Origin: Streptomyces xylophagus
GTDB taxonomy: Bacteria > Actinomycetota > Actinomycetes > Streptomycetales > Streptomycetaceae
Direction of reading: 5' to 3'
Assembly: GCF_000716435.1 (NCBI RefSeq)
Contig: NZ_JNWO01000022.1
Span: 62,001-126,000, forward strand
Length of the DNA stretch: 64,000 nt
This document shows positions 36,382 through 45,196 of the stretch, one piece after another (positions within the stretch are counted from its first letter, which is position 1; each line of letters begins with the position of its first letter). The position numbers and the translations under genes are program-made. The notes beneath the pieces are model-generated. The model was not told the DNA's origin. It ran no database searches and saw only the letters and a program-made list of their open reading frames with translations.

Positions 36382-36849
36382 ATGGCGCCGAAGATATTGT
36401 CCAGGGTTGTTGAACGGTCCCAGGATTTCTTGGAACCAGCCGAGCGTGTCGAGCGGGTTCTGCTGGCGCAGGGTGGGATCAATCCCTGGGCGCAGGTCGG
36501 GTTTCCTCTGGTGGGGCTGATCGGGGTCCGGGCCGTGGCCATTGCCACGGGGGCATCGAGTGGGGTCGGGGCGCTCGGGGGTGTACTCGGCGCACTGGTC
36601 GGGGCCGTGATTGCCGCTGCGTTGACGACGCGACGGGTGCTGATTGCGACCGACCGGGGTGTCGTGGTGCTGGAGTACGGGCGGTTCGGCGGAGTGAAGC
36701 CGACCAAGGTCGTCGCACGGCTGCCGCAGGGCACGGCGGTCGGCAGCCTGTCCGGCACCTGGGCGCAGACCGAGTTGGCCGGGGAGCGGCTGTGGGTGCA
36801 CAAGAAGTGGCACGGGGACGCTGCCGTGCCCGCGGGGCGGCTCGGTTAG
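36382..36849 (+). CDS. Membrane-associated protein of unknown function
   Basis: 155 residues. Residues 35-80 contain one or two hydrophobic spans rich in Gly/Ala (GFPLVGLIGVRAVAIATGASSGVGALGGVLGALVGAVIAAA). The C-terminal part (TTRRVLIATDRGVVVLEYGRFGGVKPTKVVARLPQG) resembles small PH-like domains found after membrane segments. The upstream 150 bases are unusually A/T-rich. Family not recognised. Confidence 0.65.
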   Translation: MAPKILSRVVERSQDFLEPAERVERVLLAQGGINPWAQVGFPLVGLIGVRAVAIATGASSGVGALGGVLGALVGAVIAAALTTRRVLIATDRGVVVLEYGRFGGVKPTKVVARLPQGTAVGSLSGTWAQTELAGERLWVHKKWHGDAAVPAGRLG

Positions 36850-37071
36850 AGGACGGCCTGCCGACAAGCAGGTGAGATCGAGTGGGCCGGACGTCCGTCG
36901 GAGGGCGCCCGGCCCCCTGCATGAGCATGAGCGAGAACGACGTAAGGGAAGGGGCGCGTGACCCGGAAACATGCGGGGTGTGCGGCGGTCGCTTGGCGGG
37001 TTGCACCATCCAGGCGTTGGCAGCCCCGGACGCCGAGGCCCCCCGGACGTCCCTGACGCCCGGGCAGGGCG

Positions 37072-37257
37072 GTGGCCTTCCGGCTGAATGGCGGGATGCT
37101 CGGCGCGGACACCCCGACCGCGTGCACCGTCGTACGGTCCGGATCGACGCTCGCGGTGTTCTTCGCGGTCGACATGACGGACCCGAAGACCGTCACCGTC
37201 CCGGACGAGGTCGTCACGGCGCAGATCGCCAAGCTGGAGAAGATGGCAGGTAAGTAG
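37072..37257 (+). CDS. Small hypothetical protein, possibly frameshifted remnant
   Basis: 61 codons from GTG 37072: TACTVVRSGSTLAVFFAVDMTDPKTVTVPDEVVTAQIAKLEKMAGK has good codon use. The upstream frame (about 36927-37070) reads a CGVCGGRL zinc-knuckle-like start and ends where this one begins, so the two may once have been one gene with a frameshift. Function unknown. A very strong terminator follows. Confidence 0.4.
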   Translation: MAFRLNGGMLGADTPTACTVVRSGSTLAVFFAVDMTDPKTVTVPDEVVTAQIAKLEKMAGK

Positions 37258-37266
37258 AGTCGGCAG

Positions 37267-37320
37267 TCCTACGACGTTGGGGGCGCCCGGAGTGATCCGG
37301 GCGCCCCCAACGTCGTAGGA
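37267..37320. terminator. 25-bp perfect-stem bidirectional terminator
   Basis: Arms of 25 bases (left starts TCCTACGACGTTGGGGGC) are exactly complementary, with a four-base GTGA loop (GNRA type). It lies between the convergent small ORF and the DUF4191 gene. Confidence 0.92.
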
Positions 37321-37337
37321 GTCGAAATGCGGGGGTG

Positions 37338-38045
37338 TCAGCGGGCCTTGCCGCCGCCGCCCTTCGGGAGCTTCATGCCCTTCGGCATCGGGCCCTTGGG
37401 GAGCGGCATGTTGCTCATGAGGTCGCCCATCGCGCGGAGGCGGTCGTTGGTCGCCGTGACCTGCGGGCCCGTCAGTACGCGCGGGAGCTTCAGCATCGTC
37501 GTGCGGACCTTCTTCAGCGGGATCTGGCCCTCGCCCGTGCCGACCATCACGTCGTGCACCGGGACGTCCGCGACGATGCGGTTCATCTTCTTCTTCTCGG
37601 CGGCCAGCAGGGACTTCACCCGGTTCGGGTTGCCCTCGGCGACCAGCACGATGCCGGCCTTGCCGACCGCGCGGTGCACCACGTCCTGGCTGCGGTTCAT
37701 CGCCACGGCCGGAGTCGTCGTCCAGCCCCGGCCGATGTTGTCCAGTACCGCCGCGGCCGCGCCCGGCTGGCCCTCCATCTGCCCGAAGGCGGCGCGCTCG
37801 GCGCGTCGTCCGAAGACGATCGCCGCCGCGAGGAAGGCGAGCAGCAGGCCGAGAATGCCCAGATAGATGGGGTGACCGAGCAAGAAGCCGATCGCGAGGA
37901 AGACACCGAAGGTGGCAATTCCGACAGCCGCGAGTACAAGACCGATCGTCTTGTCGGCCTTGCGCGTCATCTTGTACGTCAGAGCGATCTGCTTGAGTCG
38001 CCCGGGGTTCGCAGCGTTTTCCGCTGTCGTGTCCTTCCTCGCCAT
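37338..38045 (-). CDS. DUF4191 membrane protein
   Basis: 235 residues. Two membrane spans (IGLVLAAVGIATFGVFLAIG and IYLGILGLLLAFLAAAIVFG) lie between a basic N-terminus and a cytoplasmic domain (RGWTTTPAVAMNRSQDVVHRAVGKAGIVLVAEG). The C-terminus ends in a Pro/Lys/Gly-rich tail. This family is conserved next to lipA/lipB in actinobacteria, but its role is unknown. Confidence 0.88.
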   Translation of the reverse strand: MARKDTTAENAANPGRLKQIALTYKMTRKADKTIGLVLAAVGIATFGVFLAIGFLLGHPIYLGILGLLLAFLAAAIVFGRRAERAAFGQMEGQPGAAAAVLDNIGRGWTTTPAVAMNRSQDVVHRAVGKAGIVLVAEGNPNRVKSLLAAEKKKMNRIVADVPVHDVMVGTGEGQIPLKKVRTTMLKLPRVLTGPQVTATNDRLRAMGDLMSNMPLPKGPMPKGMKLPKGGGGKAR

Positions 38046-38120
38046 GCGAGGAAGTCTACGTGCCCGCGGGAGCGCCGACGACGGCGGTGCCCACAGGGTG
38101 GGGATTCGGAGCGTGGGGAG

Positions 38121-38321
38121 TCAGGAGTGCGCGGTGAGCGACTGCTCCAGGACGAGCTGTGCCTCGACCCGGTCCTTGGCGCGGCGGCGGTCCTCCAGGA
38201 CGGAGGTCCACGCGTTGCGGCGGGCGGTCCGCTGGCCGCTGCTCATCAGCAGTGACTCGACGGCGCGCAGGGCGTCGGTGACGGACGGGATGGCGGTGGC
38301 GCGGACGGGTGCGGCCTGCAT
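38121..38321 (-). CDS. Small conserved actinobacterial protein
   Basis: 66 residues starting at ATG 38321 (MQAAPVRATAIPSVTDALRA). The rest is a helical, basic, soluble sequence (VESLLMSSGQRTARRNAWTSVLEDRRRAKDRVEAQ). No domain is recognised. Its position between the DUF4191 gene and lipA matches what I recall from other Streptomyces, which supports it being real. Confidence 0.78.
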   Translation of the reverse strand: MQAAPVRATAIPSVTDALRAVESLLMSSGQRTARRNAWTSVLEDRRRAKDRVEAQLVLEQSLTAHS

Positions 38322-38563
38322 CGTGGAGGTCCCCCCTCGGAACGGCTCTGGGTATGGGGCTACGTGCTGTAAGTCCAGTGTCACTGTTTGGTGTTACCAG
38401 GGCGTGACCGACCGGTCAAACGCCAATGAAGCCTTGATGCGATGGGCCGAAACGCTGACGCGGCCCTGATGGGCGCCCTCAACTGCGAGGACGGTCAGGA
38501 CCGCGTCGACCACGGGTGTTACTGGCTGGTAGCCACTTGTGCGCGAATTCACACGGCCTTGCT

Positions 38564-39529
38564 TCAGACCGCCTGGGACGCGACGTACGCGCCACGCTTC
38601 TCAATTGCCATCTGGTAGAGGCGCCCGGCGCGGTACGAAGAGCGCACCAGCGGACCGGACATGACCCCGGAGAAGCCGATCTGGTCGGCCTCCTCCTTCA
38701 GCTCCACGAACTCGTGCGGCTTCACCCAGCGCTCCACGGGGTGGTGCCGCACCGACGGCCGCAGGTACTGCGTGATGGTCACCAACTCGCAGCCCGCCTC
38801 GTGCAGTTGGCGCAGCGCCTCGCTGACCTCCTCGCGGGTCTCGCCCATGCCGAGGATCAGGTTCGACTTCGTGACCAGACCGTAGTCGCGGGCGGCCGTG
38901 ATGACCTTCAGGGAACGGTCGTAACGGAAGCCCGGGCGGATCCGCTTGAAGATGCGCGGGACCGTCTCGACGTTGTGCGCGAAGACCTCGGGGCGGGACG
39001 AGAAGACCTCGGCGAGCTGCTCCGGGACCGCGTTGAAGTCGGGGGCCAGGAGCTCCACCTTGGTGCGGCCGGCCTCGCGGGACGACGTCTGCTCGTGGAT
39101 CTGGCGGACCGTCTCCGCGTACAGCCAGGCGCCGCCGTCCTCCAGGTCGTCGCGGGCGACGCCGGTGATCGTGGCGTAGTTCAGGTCCATCGTGACGACG
39201 GACTCGCCGACCCGGCGCGGCTCGTCGCGGTCCAGGGCCTCGGGCTTGCCGGTGTCGATCTGGCAGAAGTCGCAGCGCCGCGTGCACTGGTCGCCGCCGA
39301 TGAGGAAGGTCGCCTCGCGGTCCTCCCAGCACTCGTAGATGTTGGGGCAGCCGGCTTCCTGGCAGACCGTGTGCAGGCCCTCGCTCTTCACGAGGGCTTG
39401 CATCTTCGTGTACTCGGGGCCCATTTTCGCCCGGGTCTTGATCCACTCGGGCTTGCGCTCGATGGGGGTCTGGGCGTTCCGGACCTCCAGGCGCAGCATC
39501 TTGCGTCCGTCTGGGGTGACTGCGGACAC
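38564..39529 (-). CDS. lipA: Lipoyl synthase
   Basis: 321 residues from GTG 39529 (AGGGAG five bases upstream). Radical-SAM enzyme that inserts two sulfurs into octanoyl groups on lipoyl domains. The auxiliary cluster ligands are Cys56, Cys61 and Cys67 ([13 protein letters not shown]), the SAM cluster is CTRRCDFC (Cys82, 86, 89), and the C-terminal RSSY motif (LVRSSYRAG) supplies the final serine ligand. It matures the 2-oxoacid dehydrogenase E2 encoded in the same window. It follows lipB, 105 bases away on the same strand. Confidence 0.98.
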   Translation of the reverse strand: MSAVTPDGRKMLRLEVRNAQTPIERKPEWIKTRAKMGPEYTKMQALVKSEGLHTVCQEAGCPNIYECWEDREATFLIGGDQCTRRCDFCQIDTGKPEALDRDEPRRVGESVVTMDLNYATITGVARDDLEDGGAWLYAETVRQIHEQTSSREAGRTKVELLAPDFNAVPEQLAEVFSSRPEVFAHNVETVPRIFKRIRPGFRYDRSLKVITAARDYGLVTKSNLILGMGETREEVSEALRQLHEAGCELVTITQYLRPSVRHHPVERWVKPHEFVELKEEADQIGFSGVMSGPLVRSSYRAGRLYQMAIEKRGAYVASQAV

Positions 39530-39634
39530 ATCGGCTCCCTGTAGCTTCGATTCTTCGGCGTACACCAGGGTACGCCCGTGATTTCAGGCCCCCGCCTTGA
39601 GGCCAACCTCAGGGCGGAAAGTCACATTCCCGGG

Positions 39635-40432
39635 TCAGGCGGTCGCCTTCTCCACGATCCGCGGCTTCAGATCCGCGTGCTCCAGTACGTCCTTCAGGTG
39701 CCGCTCGACCACCGGCAGAACCTCGTCGATCGTCACGTCACGGCCCAACTCGGCCGCGAGCGAGGCGACGCCTGCGTCGCGGATGCCGCACGGGATGATG
39801 CGGTCGAACCACCTGTTGTCCGGGTTCACGTTCAGCGCGAAGCCGTGCATCGTGACGCCCTTGGCCACGCGGATGCCGATCGCGGCGATCTTGCGGTCCT
39901 CGCGGCGCTGGCCGGCGTTCGAGGGCGCGTACTCCGGGCCGTTCATCCGGGGGTCGAACTCCTCGTCGTGCAGACGGGGGTCGAAATCGAGGGACAGCCC
40001 GCCGATCGACGGCCGTTGCTCCACGGGATCGCCGAGCACCCACACGCCGCTGCGGCCCTCGACGCGGCTGGTCTCCACGCCGAACTCCGCGCACACGCGG
40101 ATCAGCGCGTCCTCCAGGCGTCGTACGTGCGCGACGACGTCCACCGGGCGGGGCAGCTTCTGGATCGGGTAGCCGACCAGCTGGCCCGGGCCGTGCCAGG
40201 TGATCTTGCCGCCGCGGTCGACGTCGATGACCGGGGTGCCGTCGAGCGGGCGCTCGTTGTCCTGCGTGCGGCGGCCCGCCGTGTAGACCGGCGGGTGCTC
40301 CAGGAGCAGCACGGTGTCGGGGACCTCGTCCGCGAAGCGGGCCGTGTGCACCCGGCGCTGCTCGTCCCACGCCTCCTGGTACTCCACCGCGTCCGCGCCG
40401 AACCCCATCCGGACGAACCGCAACTCACCCAC
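39635..40432 (-). CDS. lipB: Lipoyl(octanoyl) transferase
   Basis: 265 residues from GTG. Transfers octanoyl from acyl carrier protein to lipoyl domains. The catalytic Cys215 is in [17 protein letters not shown] and the lysine is in [30 protein letters not shown] is the family signature. About 40 residues (roughly 138-180, [19 protein letters not shown]) are inserted just before the lysine motif, making it longer than typical enzymes of about 210-230 residues. It is upstream of lipA and divergent from an NsdA-like regulator gene. Confidence 0.96.
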   Translation of the reverse strand: MGELRFVRMGFGADAVEYQEAWDEQRRVHTARFADEVPDTVLLLEHPPVYTAGRRTQDNERPLDGTPVIDVDRGGKITWHGPGQLVGYPIQKLPRPVDVVAHVRRLEDALIRVCAEFGVETSRVEGRSGVWVLGDPVEQRPSIGGLSLDFDPRLHDEEFDPRMNGPEYAPSNAGQRREDRKIAAIGIRVAKGVTMHGFALNVNPDNRWFDRIIPCGIRDAGVASLAAELGRDVTIDEVLPVVERHLKDVLEHADLKPRIVEKATA

Positions 40433-40499
40433 GGCAAGCGCCTCCCTGGCAGCAACCTACGAGTCGTAAGGCACGAAACATGCCTACGCCACTGTACGA

Positions 40500-40529
40500 C
40501 CGACCGCTGACAGCCCACCGGGCGGTCGG
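40500..40529. repeat. Inverted repeat in lipB/regulator intergenic region
   Basis: 8-bp perfect arms (CCGACCGC / GCGGTCGG) with a 14-base spacer in the divergent region of about 280 bases between lipB and the regulator gene. It could be an operator or a cruciform; function unknown. Confidence 0.45.
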
Positions 40530-40715
40530 GACCGTCAGCCCTACGACCAATCCTCACACGATCGGATGAATGCACGTCGGAATGTGCGACGGGATGCTTA
40601 CGCTCCGCTACATTCGCGCCGTTCACGAGGCCAAAAGGGCTGCTCACAGGCAATCCGGGCAGCAGCGACCGAATCGGCCGCTGTGGGGCCCGAAAGGCAG
40701 GAGACCGCACCGCAG

Positions 40716-42152
40716 ATGACGGAACGACCCGCGCAGCGCACTCCCAACCGTCAGCTCGCCGCGCTCATCGCAGAAGCGGGGTTCTCCAACGCAGGTCTCG
40801 CCCGTCGCGTGGACCAGCTCGGTCTGGAGCACGGACTCGATCTCAGATACGACAAGACATCCGTCACCCGGTGGCTGCGCGGCCAGCAGCCCAGAGGCAC
40901 CACCCCCGCCCTCATCGCCGAGGTCTTCACCCGGCGGCTCGGGCGCCGGCTCACCGCGCAGGACCTCGGGCTCGACGCCTGTGCGCCGGTGTACGCGGGG
41001 CTCGAGTTCGCCGCGACGCCCGAGGAGGCCGTCGACATCGTCAGCGGGCTGTGGCGCAAGGACTCCGGCAGCCACGCCGAACTGCGCAAGATCGCCTTCA
41101 CCCCGGCCGGTCTCGTGGTGCCGAGCCGGGACTGGCTGATCGGCCGCGCAGACGACCGGGTCGGCCGCTCCGAACCCGCGAACCGGGTGCCCCCGCAGGG
41201 CCGCCCCGCCGTACCCCGCCAGCGCGGGGCGGCCGAGCGCGGCCCCGGCCAGAAGGTCACCGGCGGCGACATCTCCGCGCTCCGCTCGGTCGGCGAACTC
41301 TTCCGCACCCTCGACAACGCCTACGGCGGCGGCCACGCCCGGCAGGCCCTCGTGCGCTACCTGGAGCACGAGACCGAACCGATGCTGCGCGGCACCTACG
41401 GCGAACAGACCGGCCGGCGCCTGTTCGCGGCGGCGGCCGACCTCACCCGGCTCGCGGGCTGGACGTCGTACGACATCGCCGCGCACGGGCTCGCGCAGCG
41501 GTACTTCGTGCAGGCGCTGCGGCTCGCGCAGGCGGCGGGGGACCGGGCCTACGGCTCGTACGTGCTCATCACCATGAGCCGGCAGGCCGTCTATCTCGGG
41601 CACGGGCGGGAGGCCGTGCAGCTGGCGCGGGTGGCGCAGCAGGGGGTCGGGACCAGCGCGCCGCCCGTCGTGCAGGCGCTGTTGCACGCCGTGGAGGCGC
41701 GGGCGCACGGGGTGCTCGGGGAGGTGCGGGCGTGCACCTCGGCGCTCGTGCGGGCCGAGCGCGCCCTCGAAGCGGCACGCGGCGGGGACGAAGTGCCGTA
41801 CTGGGCGCGGTTCTTCGACGAGGCGCAGCTCGCCGACGAGTTCGGGCACGCGCACCGGGATCTCCAGCAGTTCCGGGCGGCTGCGCAGCACGCGGAGCGG
41901 TCGTTGCAGTTGCGGGCGCCTGCGTTTGCGCGCAGTCGGCTGTTCTGTCGTGTTGTTCTCGCCTCCGCACGGCTTGGGCTGGGTGAGCTTGATCAGGCCT
42001 GTGCGTTGGGGGCGGAGGCGGCGGGGCAGGCGGCGGAGATGCGGTCGGTGCGGGCTGTTGAGTATGTGCGGGATTTCGAGCGGCGGCTTGAGCCGTACAA
42101 GGACGCTGCGCCGGTGCGGGGGTATCGCGACAAGGTCGCGGCGTTTGGGTGA
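40716..42152 (+). CDS. NsdA-like TPR regulator
   Basis: 478 residues from ATG 40716 (CAGGAG upstream). The N-terminal 80 residues look like an atypical DNA-binding domain (RQLAALIAEAGFSNAGLARRVDQLG, TSVTRWLRGQQPRGTTP, FTRRLGRRLTAQDLGL), followed by Ala/Arg-rich helical TPR-type repeats (QRYFVQALRLAQAAGDRAYGSYVL). The layout matches the Streptomyces NsdA group, members of which repress development and antibiotic production. It is divergent from lipB; the targets are unknown. Confidence 0.8.
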   Translation: MTERPAQRTPNRQLAALIAEAGFSNAGLARRVDQLGLEHGLDLRYDKTSVTRWLRGQQPRGTTPALIAEVFTRRLGRRLTAQDLGLDACAPVYAGLEFAATPEEAVDIVSGLWRKDSGSHAELRKIAFTPAGLVVPSRDWLIGRADDRVGRSEPANRVPPQGRPAVPRQRGAAERGPGQKVTGGDISALRSVGELFRTLDNAYGGGHARQALVRYLEHETEPMLRGTYGEQTGRRLFAAAADLTRLAGWTSYDIAAHGLAQRYFVQALRLAQAAGDRAYGSYVLITMSRQAVYLGHGREAVQLARVAQQGVGTSAPPVVQALLHAVEARAHGVLGEVRACTSALVRAERALEAARGGDEVPYWARFFDEAQLADEFGHAHRDLQQFRAAAQHAERSLQLRAPAFARSRLFCRVVLASARLGLGELDQACALGAEAAGQAAEMRSVRAVEYVRDFERRLEPYKDAAPVRGYRDKVAAFG

Positions 42153-42192
42153 GACGAGGGGTGCGGTTCGGGGGACTGCGCGGGTCCGTTGT

Positions 42193-42221
42193 GGCTGGTC
42201 GCGCAGTTCCCCGCGCCCCTA
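42193..42221. repeat. Dispersed intergenic repeat, family B copy 2
   Basis: GGCTGGTCGCGCAGTTCCCC followed by GCGCCCCTA; the same sequence is inverted at 63499-63529. It lies between the convergent NsdA-like and FAD-oxidoreductase genes. Confidence 0.7.
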
Positions 42222-42229
42222 AAAGCCTT

Positions 42230-44035
42230 TCAGGCGGCCTGTGTTGTTGGCAGTGGGTCCGCCCTGTGCATTGAGCCCGCCGCTCCCAGGTCCGCCAGGA
42301 TTGCGGACGACGCCCGGTGGCCCGAATGCAGCGCCCCCTGGACCGTGCTGGTGTCCCGGTGGTCGCCGCACACGTACAGGCCGGCCAACAGCCGTACGGG
42401 ACGGCGTAGATCGTGCGGTGGGCGCATGACCGGGACGGCCGTGGGGGTGTGGTGGACGGCGAGGGTCTCCCAGCGGGTGGTCGAGGTGCCGTAGAGGCGG
42501 GACAGATGCATGCGTACGGCGGTGTCGACGTCCGGTGGGGGAGGGCCGAGGACCGTCGAGGAGACGAGGGCGCGGCCGGCGGGTGCCCGGCCTGGGTCGA
42601 CCTCGCTGACGACCGCCGTGTGCGCGACCGGGCCGCCGCGGTCGGAGTCGAGGAGCAGGGCGGCGCCGGTCGCGGGCGGGTCGTCGGTCGTGTGGTGCAC
42701 CACCGTCACCGGGTGGAAGTCGGGTACGCGCAGGCCGGGCAGGAGTTCGGCCGCCGCGCGCGCGTCCGTCGCCACGAGCACGGCCCGGCAGCGGATCTCG
42801 CCGTGCTCGGCGGTGGTCACCGACGTCGTCGATACGGCCGTCACGCGCACGCCCGTGTGCACGGTCCCCGGCGGCAGCGCTGCCGCGAGCACCTCGGGCA
42901 GCATCTCCGCGCCGCCCTCCGGCAGGCAGAGCCGACCGCCCGCGAAGGCCCGCAGCGCCAGGTCCGCGCACCGGCTGGAGGTCGTCAACTCCGGGTCACA
43001 GAGCAGCGCGGCGAGCAGGGGGCGAAGGAAACCGTCGACGGTGCGTGCGGGGACCCCACGTGCCGCGAGCGCCTGCCCTGCGGGCAACTCGGGCCGCGAC
43101 AGGAGGCGTTCGACAGGCGTCCCCGCGAGCCGCGTGAGCGCGGTTCCGAGCCGAGCCTGGTCGACGGGGCCGCCGAGAGGGGCACCGGACCGGGACCTGG
43201 GGATGGCTGAGGCCGCCCGGCCGACCACGGCCCGGTCCTTGAGCGTGGGGCCGCCCCAGGAGGAGTCCGTTCGATCGCCGGGAGCCGGCCGGCCCCGGGA
43301 AGTTCCTGCCCGGTCCCTGAGCGTCCCCCGGGAAGCGGTCCGGTCCTTGGGCGTAGGGGCACCCGTGGAAGTTCCGGTGCGGCCCTTGGGCGCGGACTCG
43401 TCCCCGGAGGCTTCTGTCCGGTCGCCGGCGCCGGGCGCGTCCGCAGGGGTTCCTGTCCGGTTCTGGGGCATCGCCCCGTTCCCGGAGGCTCCCGCCCGGT
43501 CCCTGAATGTCGCCGCGCTCCCGGAAGTGCCCGCCCCGCCCCCGGGTGCCGCCGCAGCCCAGGCGACGCCCCCGAACCCCCTCACGATCGGGCCGCCCCA
43601 AGCGGAGCCCGCCCGCCCCCGAGCCCTTGGCCCGCCCCAGAGGGAACCCCTCCGTACCGCCCCCACCCGAGGGGCGCTCGCCAGGGCGCGTACCGCGTGG
43701 AGTGCGCCCCGTGCGCTCCCTCCGGGCGCCGGGGTGCCCGCGTGGTGGTGGCGGCCGTCGCTGTGGAGGAGGACTCCCGGTGCGAAGGGGCGCAGGACCA
43801 GGGCGTCGAGGCCCGGGGTCAGGCGGAGTTCGGGGTACGAGGTGGACAGGAACTGTCCGATCCGGTCGAGCCGGAACCCGTCGACCTTCTCGGTCGACAT
43901 ACGGCCCCCCACGTAAGGGGCGGCCTCCAGGACTGCGGTCGTTACTCCTGCGCTGATCAGCCGATGCGCCGCGGCGAGTCCGGCGACCCCGGCTCCCACG
44001 ACGACTACGTCCGCCTGGTACGCGGGCTCAAGCAC
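42230..44035 (-). CDS. FAD-dependent amine-oxidase-like protein with a low-complexity insert
   Basis: 601 residues. The N-terminus is a clean FAD-binding Rossmann fold (DVVVVGAGVAGLAAAHRLISAG), with GGRMSTEKVDGFRLDRIGQFL, and the C-terminus ends in the family's GLYVCGDHRDTSTVQGALHSG. Between about 124 and 290 sits a ~165-residue tract of repeats of about 13 residues (DRTGTSxG-type), which is absent in normal amine oxidases; the flanking core segments join cleanly if it is left out. The enzyme's substrate is unknown. The frame stays open throughout, so it is not a simple pseudogene. Confidence 0.85.
   Translation of the reverse strand: MLEPAYQADVVVVGAGVAGLAAAHRLISAGVTTAVLEAAPYVGGRMSTEKVDGFRLDRIGQFLSTSYPELRLTPGLDALVLRPFAPGVLLHSDGRHHHAGTPAPGGSARGALHAVRALASAPRVGAVRRGSLWGGPRARGRAGSAWGGPIVRGFGGVAWAAAAPGGGAGTSGSAATFRDRAGASGNGAMPQNRTGTPADAPGAGDRTEASGDESAPKGRTGTSTGAPTPKDRTASRGTLRDRAGTSRGRPAPGDRTDSSWGGPTLKDRAVVGRAASAIPRSRSGAPLGGPVDQARLGTALTRLAGTPVERLLSRPELPAGQALAARGVPARTVDGFLRPLLAALLCDPELTTSSRCADLALRAFAGGRLCLPEGGAEMLPEVLAAALPPGTVHTGVRVTAVSTTSVTTAEHGEIRCRAVLVATDARAAAELLPGLRVPDFHPVTVVHHTTDDPPATGAALLLDSDRGGPVAHTAVVSEVDPGRAPAGRALVSSTVLGPPPPDVDTAVRMHLSRLYGTSTTRWETLAVHHTPTAVPVMRPPHDLRRPVRLLAGLYVCGDHRDTSTVQGALHSGHRASSAILADLGAAGSMHRADPLPTTQAA
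43163..43654 (-). repeat. In-frame ~39-base degenerate tandem repeat inside FAD-oxidoreductase gene
   Basis: Encodes nine or so units beginning (D/N/S)R(T/A/S), for example at residues 179, 192, 205, 218, 231, 241, 254, 267 and 281, i.e. a 13-residue period with one short unit. The unit resembles DRTGTSxGxPxPK. The first part (residues 128-165) has a shorter WGGP-type motif. Confidence 0.8.
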
Positions 44036-44226
44036 GTGCCCCTCCTCGAGGTTGCGCGGCCGGTGGAGACGTCATGCCCCCAACAGCCTCCAGGGATACC
44101 CGAGTTCGGGTCGAGGTTAGGGCCGTGATCGGTCAAGGGCAGTCGCGCATACGCAGGGCACGGTCGCACAACGGTCGCATACGGTCGCCGTGCGTCATCA
44201 TCCGCCGTGGTTCAGGTCCCGGACGG

Positions 44227-45123
44227 TCACAGCGCCGCCCGGATCGCCCCCTCGATCTCCGGGAACGCGAACGTGAACCCCGACTCCAACAGCCGCTTCG
44301 GCAGCACCCGTTGACTCCCCAGCACATCCCCGGACATCTCGCCGAGGACCAGCTTCAGCGCGGGCGCCGGCACGGTGAAGAGGGACGGGCGGCGCATCAC
44401 CCGGCCCATCGCCGCCGAGATCTCACGGTTCGTCAGCGGGTTCGGCGCGGTGAGGTTGAAGGGTCCCGCCAGGCCCTCGGTGTCGATGAGGTGCCGGATC
44501 GCCGCCACCTCGTCGTGCAGCGCGACGAACGACCAGTACTGCCGCCCGTCGCCGAACCGCCCACCCAGGCCCGCCTTGTAGAGGGGGAACAGCTTGGCCC
44601 ACGCCCCGCCCTCGCGCGCCACGACAAGACCGGTCCGCGCGAACACCGTCCGGACGCCCGCCTCCTGAACGGGCGTCGTCGCCTCCTCCCACTCCACGCA
44701 CAGCGAGGGCAGAAAGCCGTCCCCGGGAGGCGCGTCCTCGTCCACGGCACGGTCGCCCGTCTCGCCGTAGAAGCCGATCGCGCTGCCGTTCACCCACACC
44801 CGCGGTGGCCGGTCCAGCGCGGCCACGGCCTCCGCGAGCGCCGCCGTGCCCAGCACCCGGCTGTCCCGGACCGTCTTCTTGTAGGCGTCCGTCCAGCGGT
44901 GGTCGCCGACGCCCGCACCGGCCAGATTGACCACCGCGTCGCACCCGTCGAGCGCCGCCGCGTCCACGTACTGCCCCTCGGGGTCCCAGCACACCTCGTC
45001 CGCGCCCTTGGCGGCCCGCCGCACCAGGCGCACCACCTCGTGCCCGTCCGCGGTCAGGGACCGCACCAGTGCGCTGCCGATCAGACCGGAGGCGCCGGTC
45101 ACCGCGATTCGCGAGCGTTCCAT
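44227..45123 (-). CDS. TIGR01777-family epimerase/oxidoreductase
   Basis: 298 residues from ATG 45123. Extended SDR with IAVTGASGLIGSALVRSL at the N-terminus, VNLAGAGVGDHRWTD, and the C-terminal DUF1731 region (LFTVPAPALKLVLGEMSGDVLGSQRVLPKRL) that defines the family (YfcH-like). The substrate is unknown; the family often sits near fatty-acid or lipid genes. It is divergent from the acetyltransferase gene. Confidence 0.88.
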   Translation of the reverse strand: MERSRIAVTGASGLIGSALVRSLTADGHEVVRLVRRAAKGADEVCWDPEGQYVDAAALDGCDAVVNLAGAGVGDHRWTDAYKKTVRDSRVLGTAALAEAVAALDRPPRVWVNGSAIGFYGETGDRAVDEDAPPGDGFLPSLCVEWEEATTPVQEAGVRTVFARTGLVVAREGGAWAKLFPLYKAGLGGRFGDGRQYWSFVALHDEVAAIRHLIDTEGLAGPFNLTAPNPLTNREISAAMGRVMRRPSLFTVPAPALKLVLGEMSGDVLGSQRVLPKRLLESGFTFAFPEIEGAIRAAL

Positions 45124-45183
45124 GGCGTCCATCCTGCCTCGTTGATCCATAAAACCCCCATGAGGACGGCGCCGCCCCCGCCG

Positions 45184-45189
45184 TACTGT
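45184..45189 (+). promoter_or_regulatory. Candidate -10 for a leaderless acetyltransferase mRNA
   Basis: TACTGT lies 7 bases before the ATG at 45197, and no ribosome site is present between them. This spacing would start transcription at or near the ATG. Confidence 0.4.
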
Positions 45190-45196
45190 GGCTCAC

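Noticed and set aside
43163..43654. Regularly spaced repeats that might suggest a CRISPR array
   Set aside because: The repeats are degenerate, have no unique spacers, keep the reading frame and sit inside a gene.
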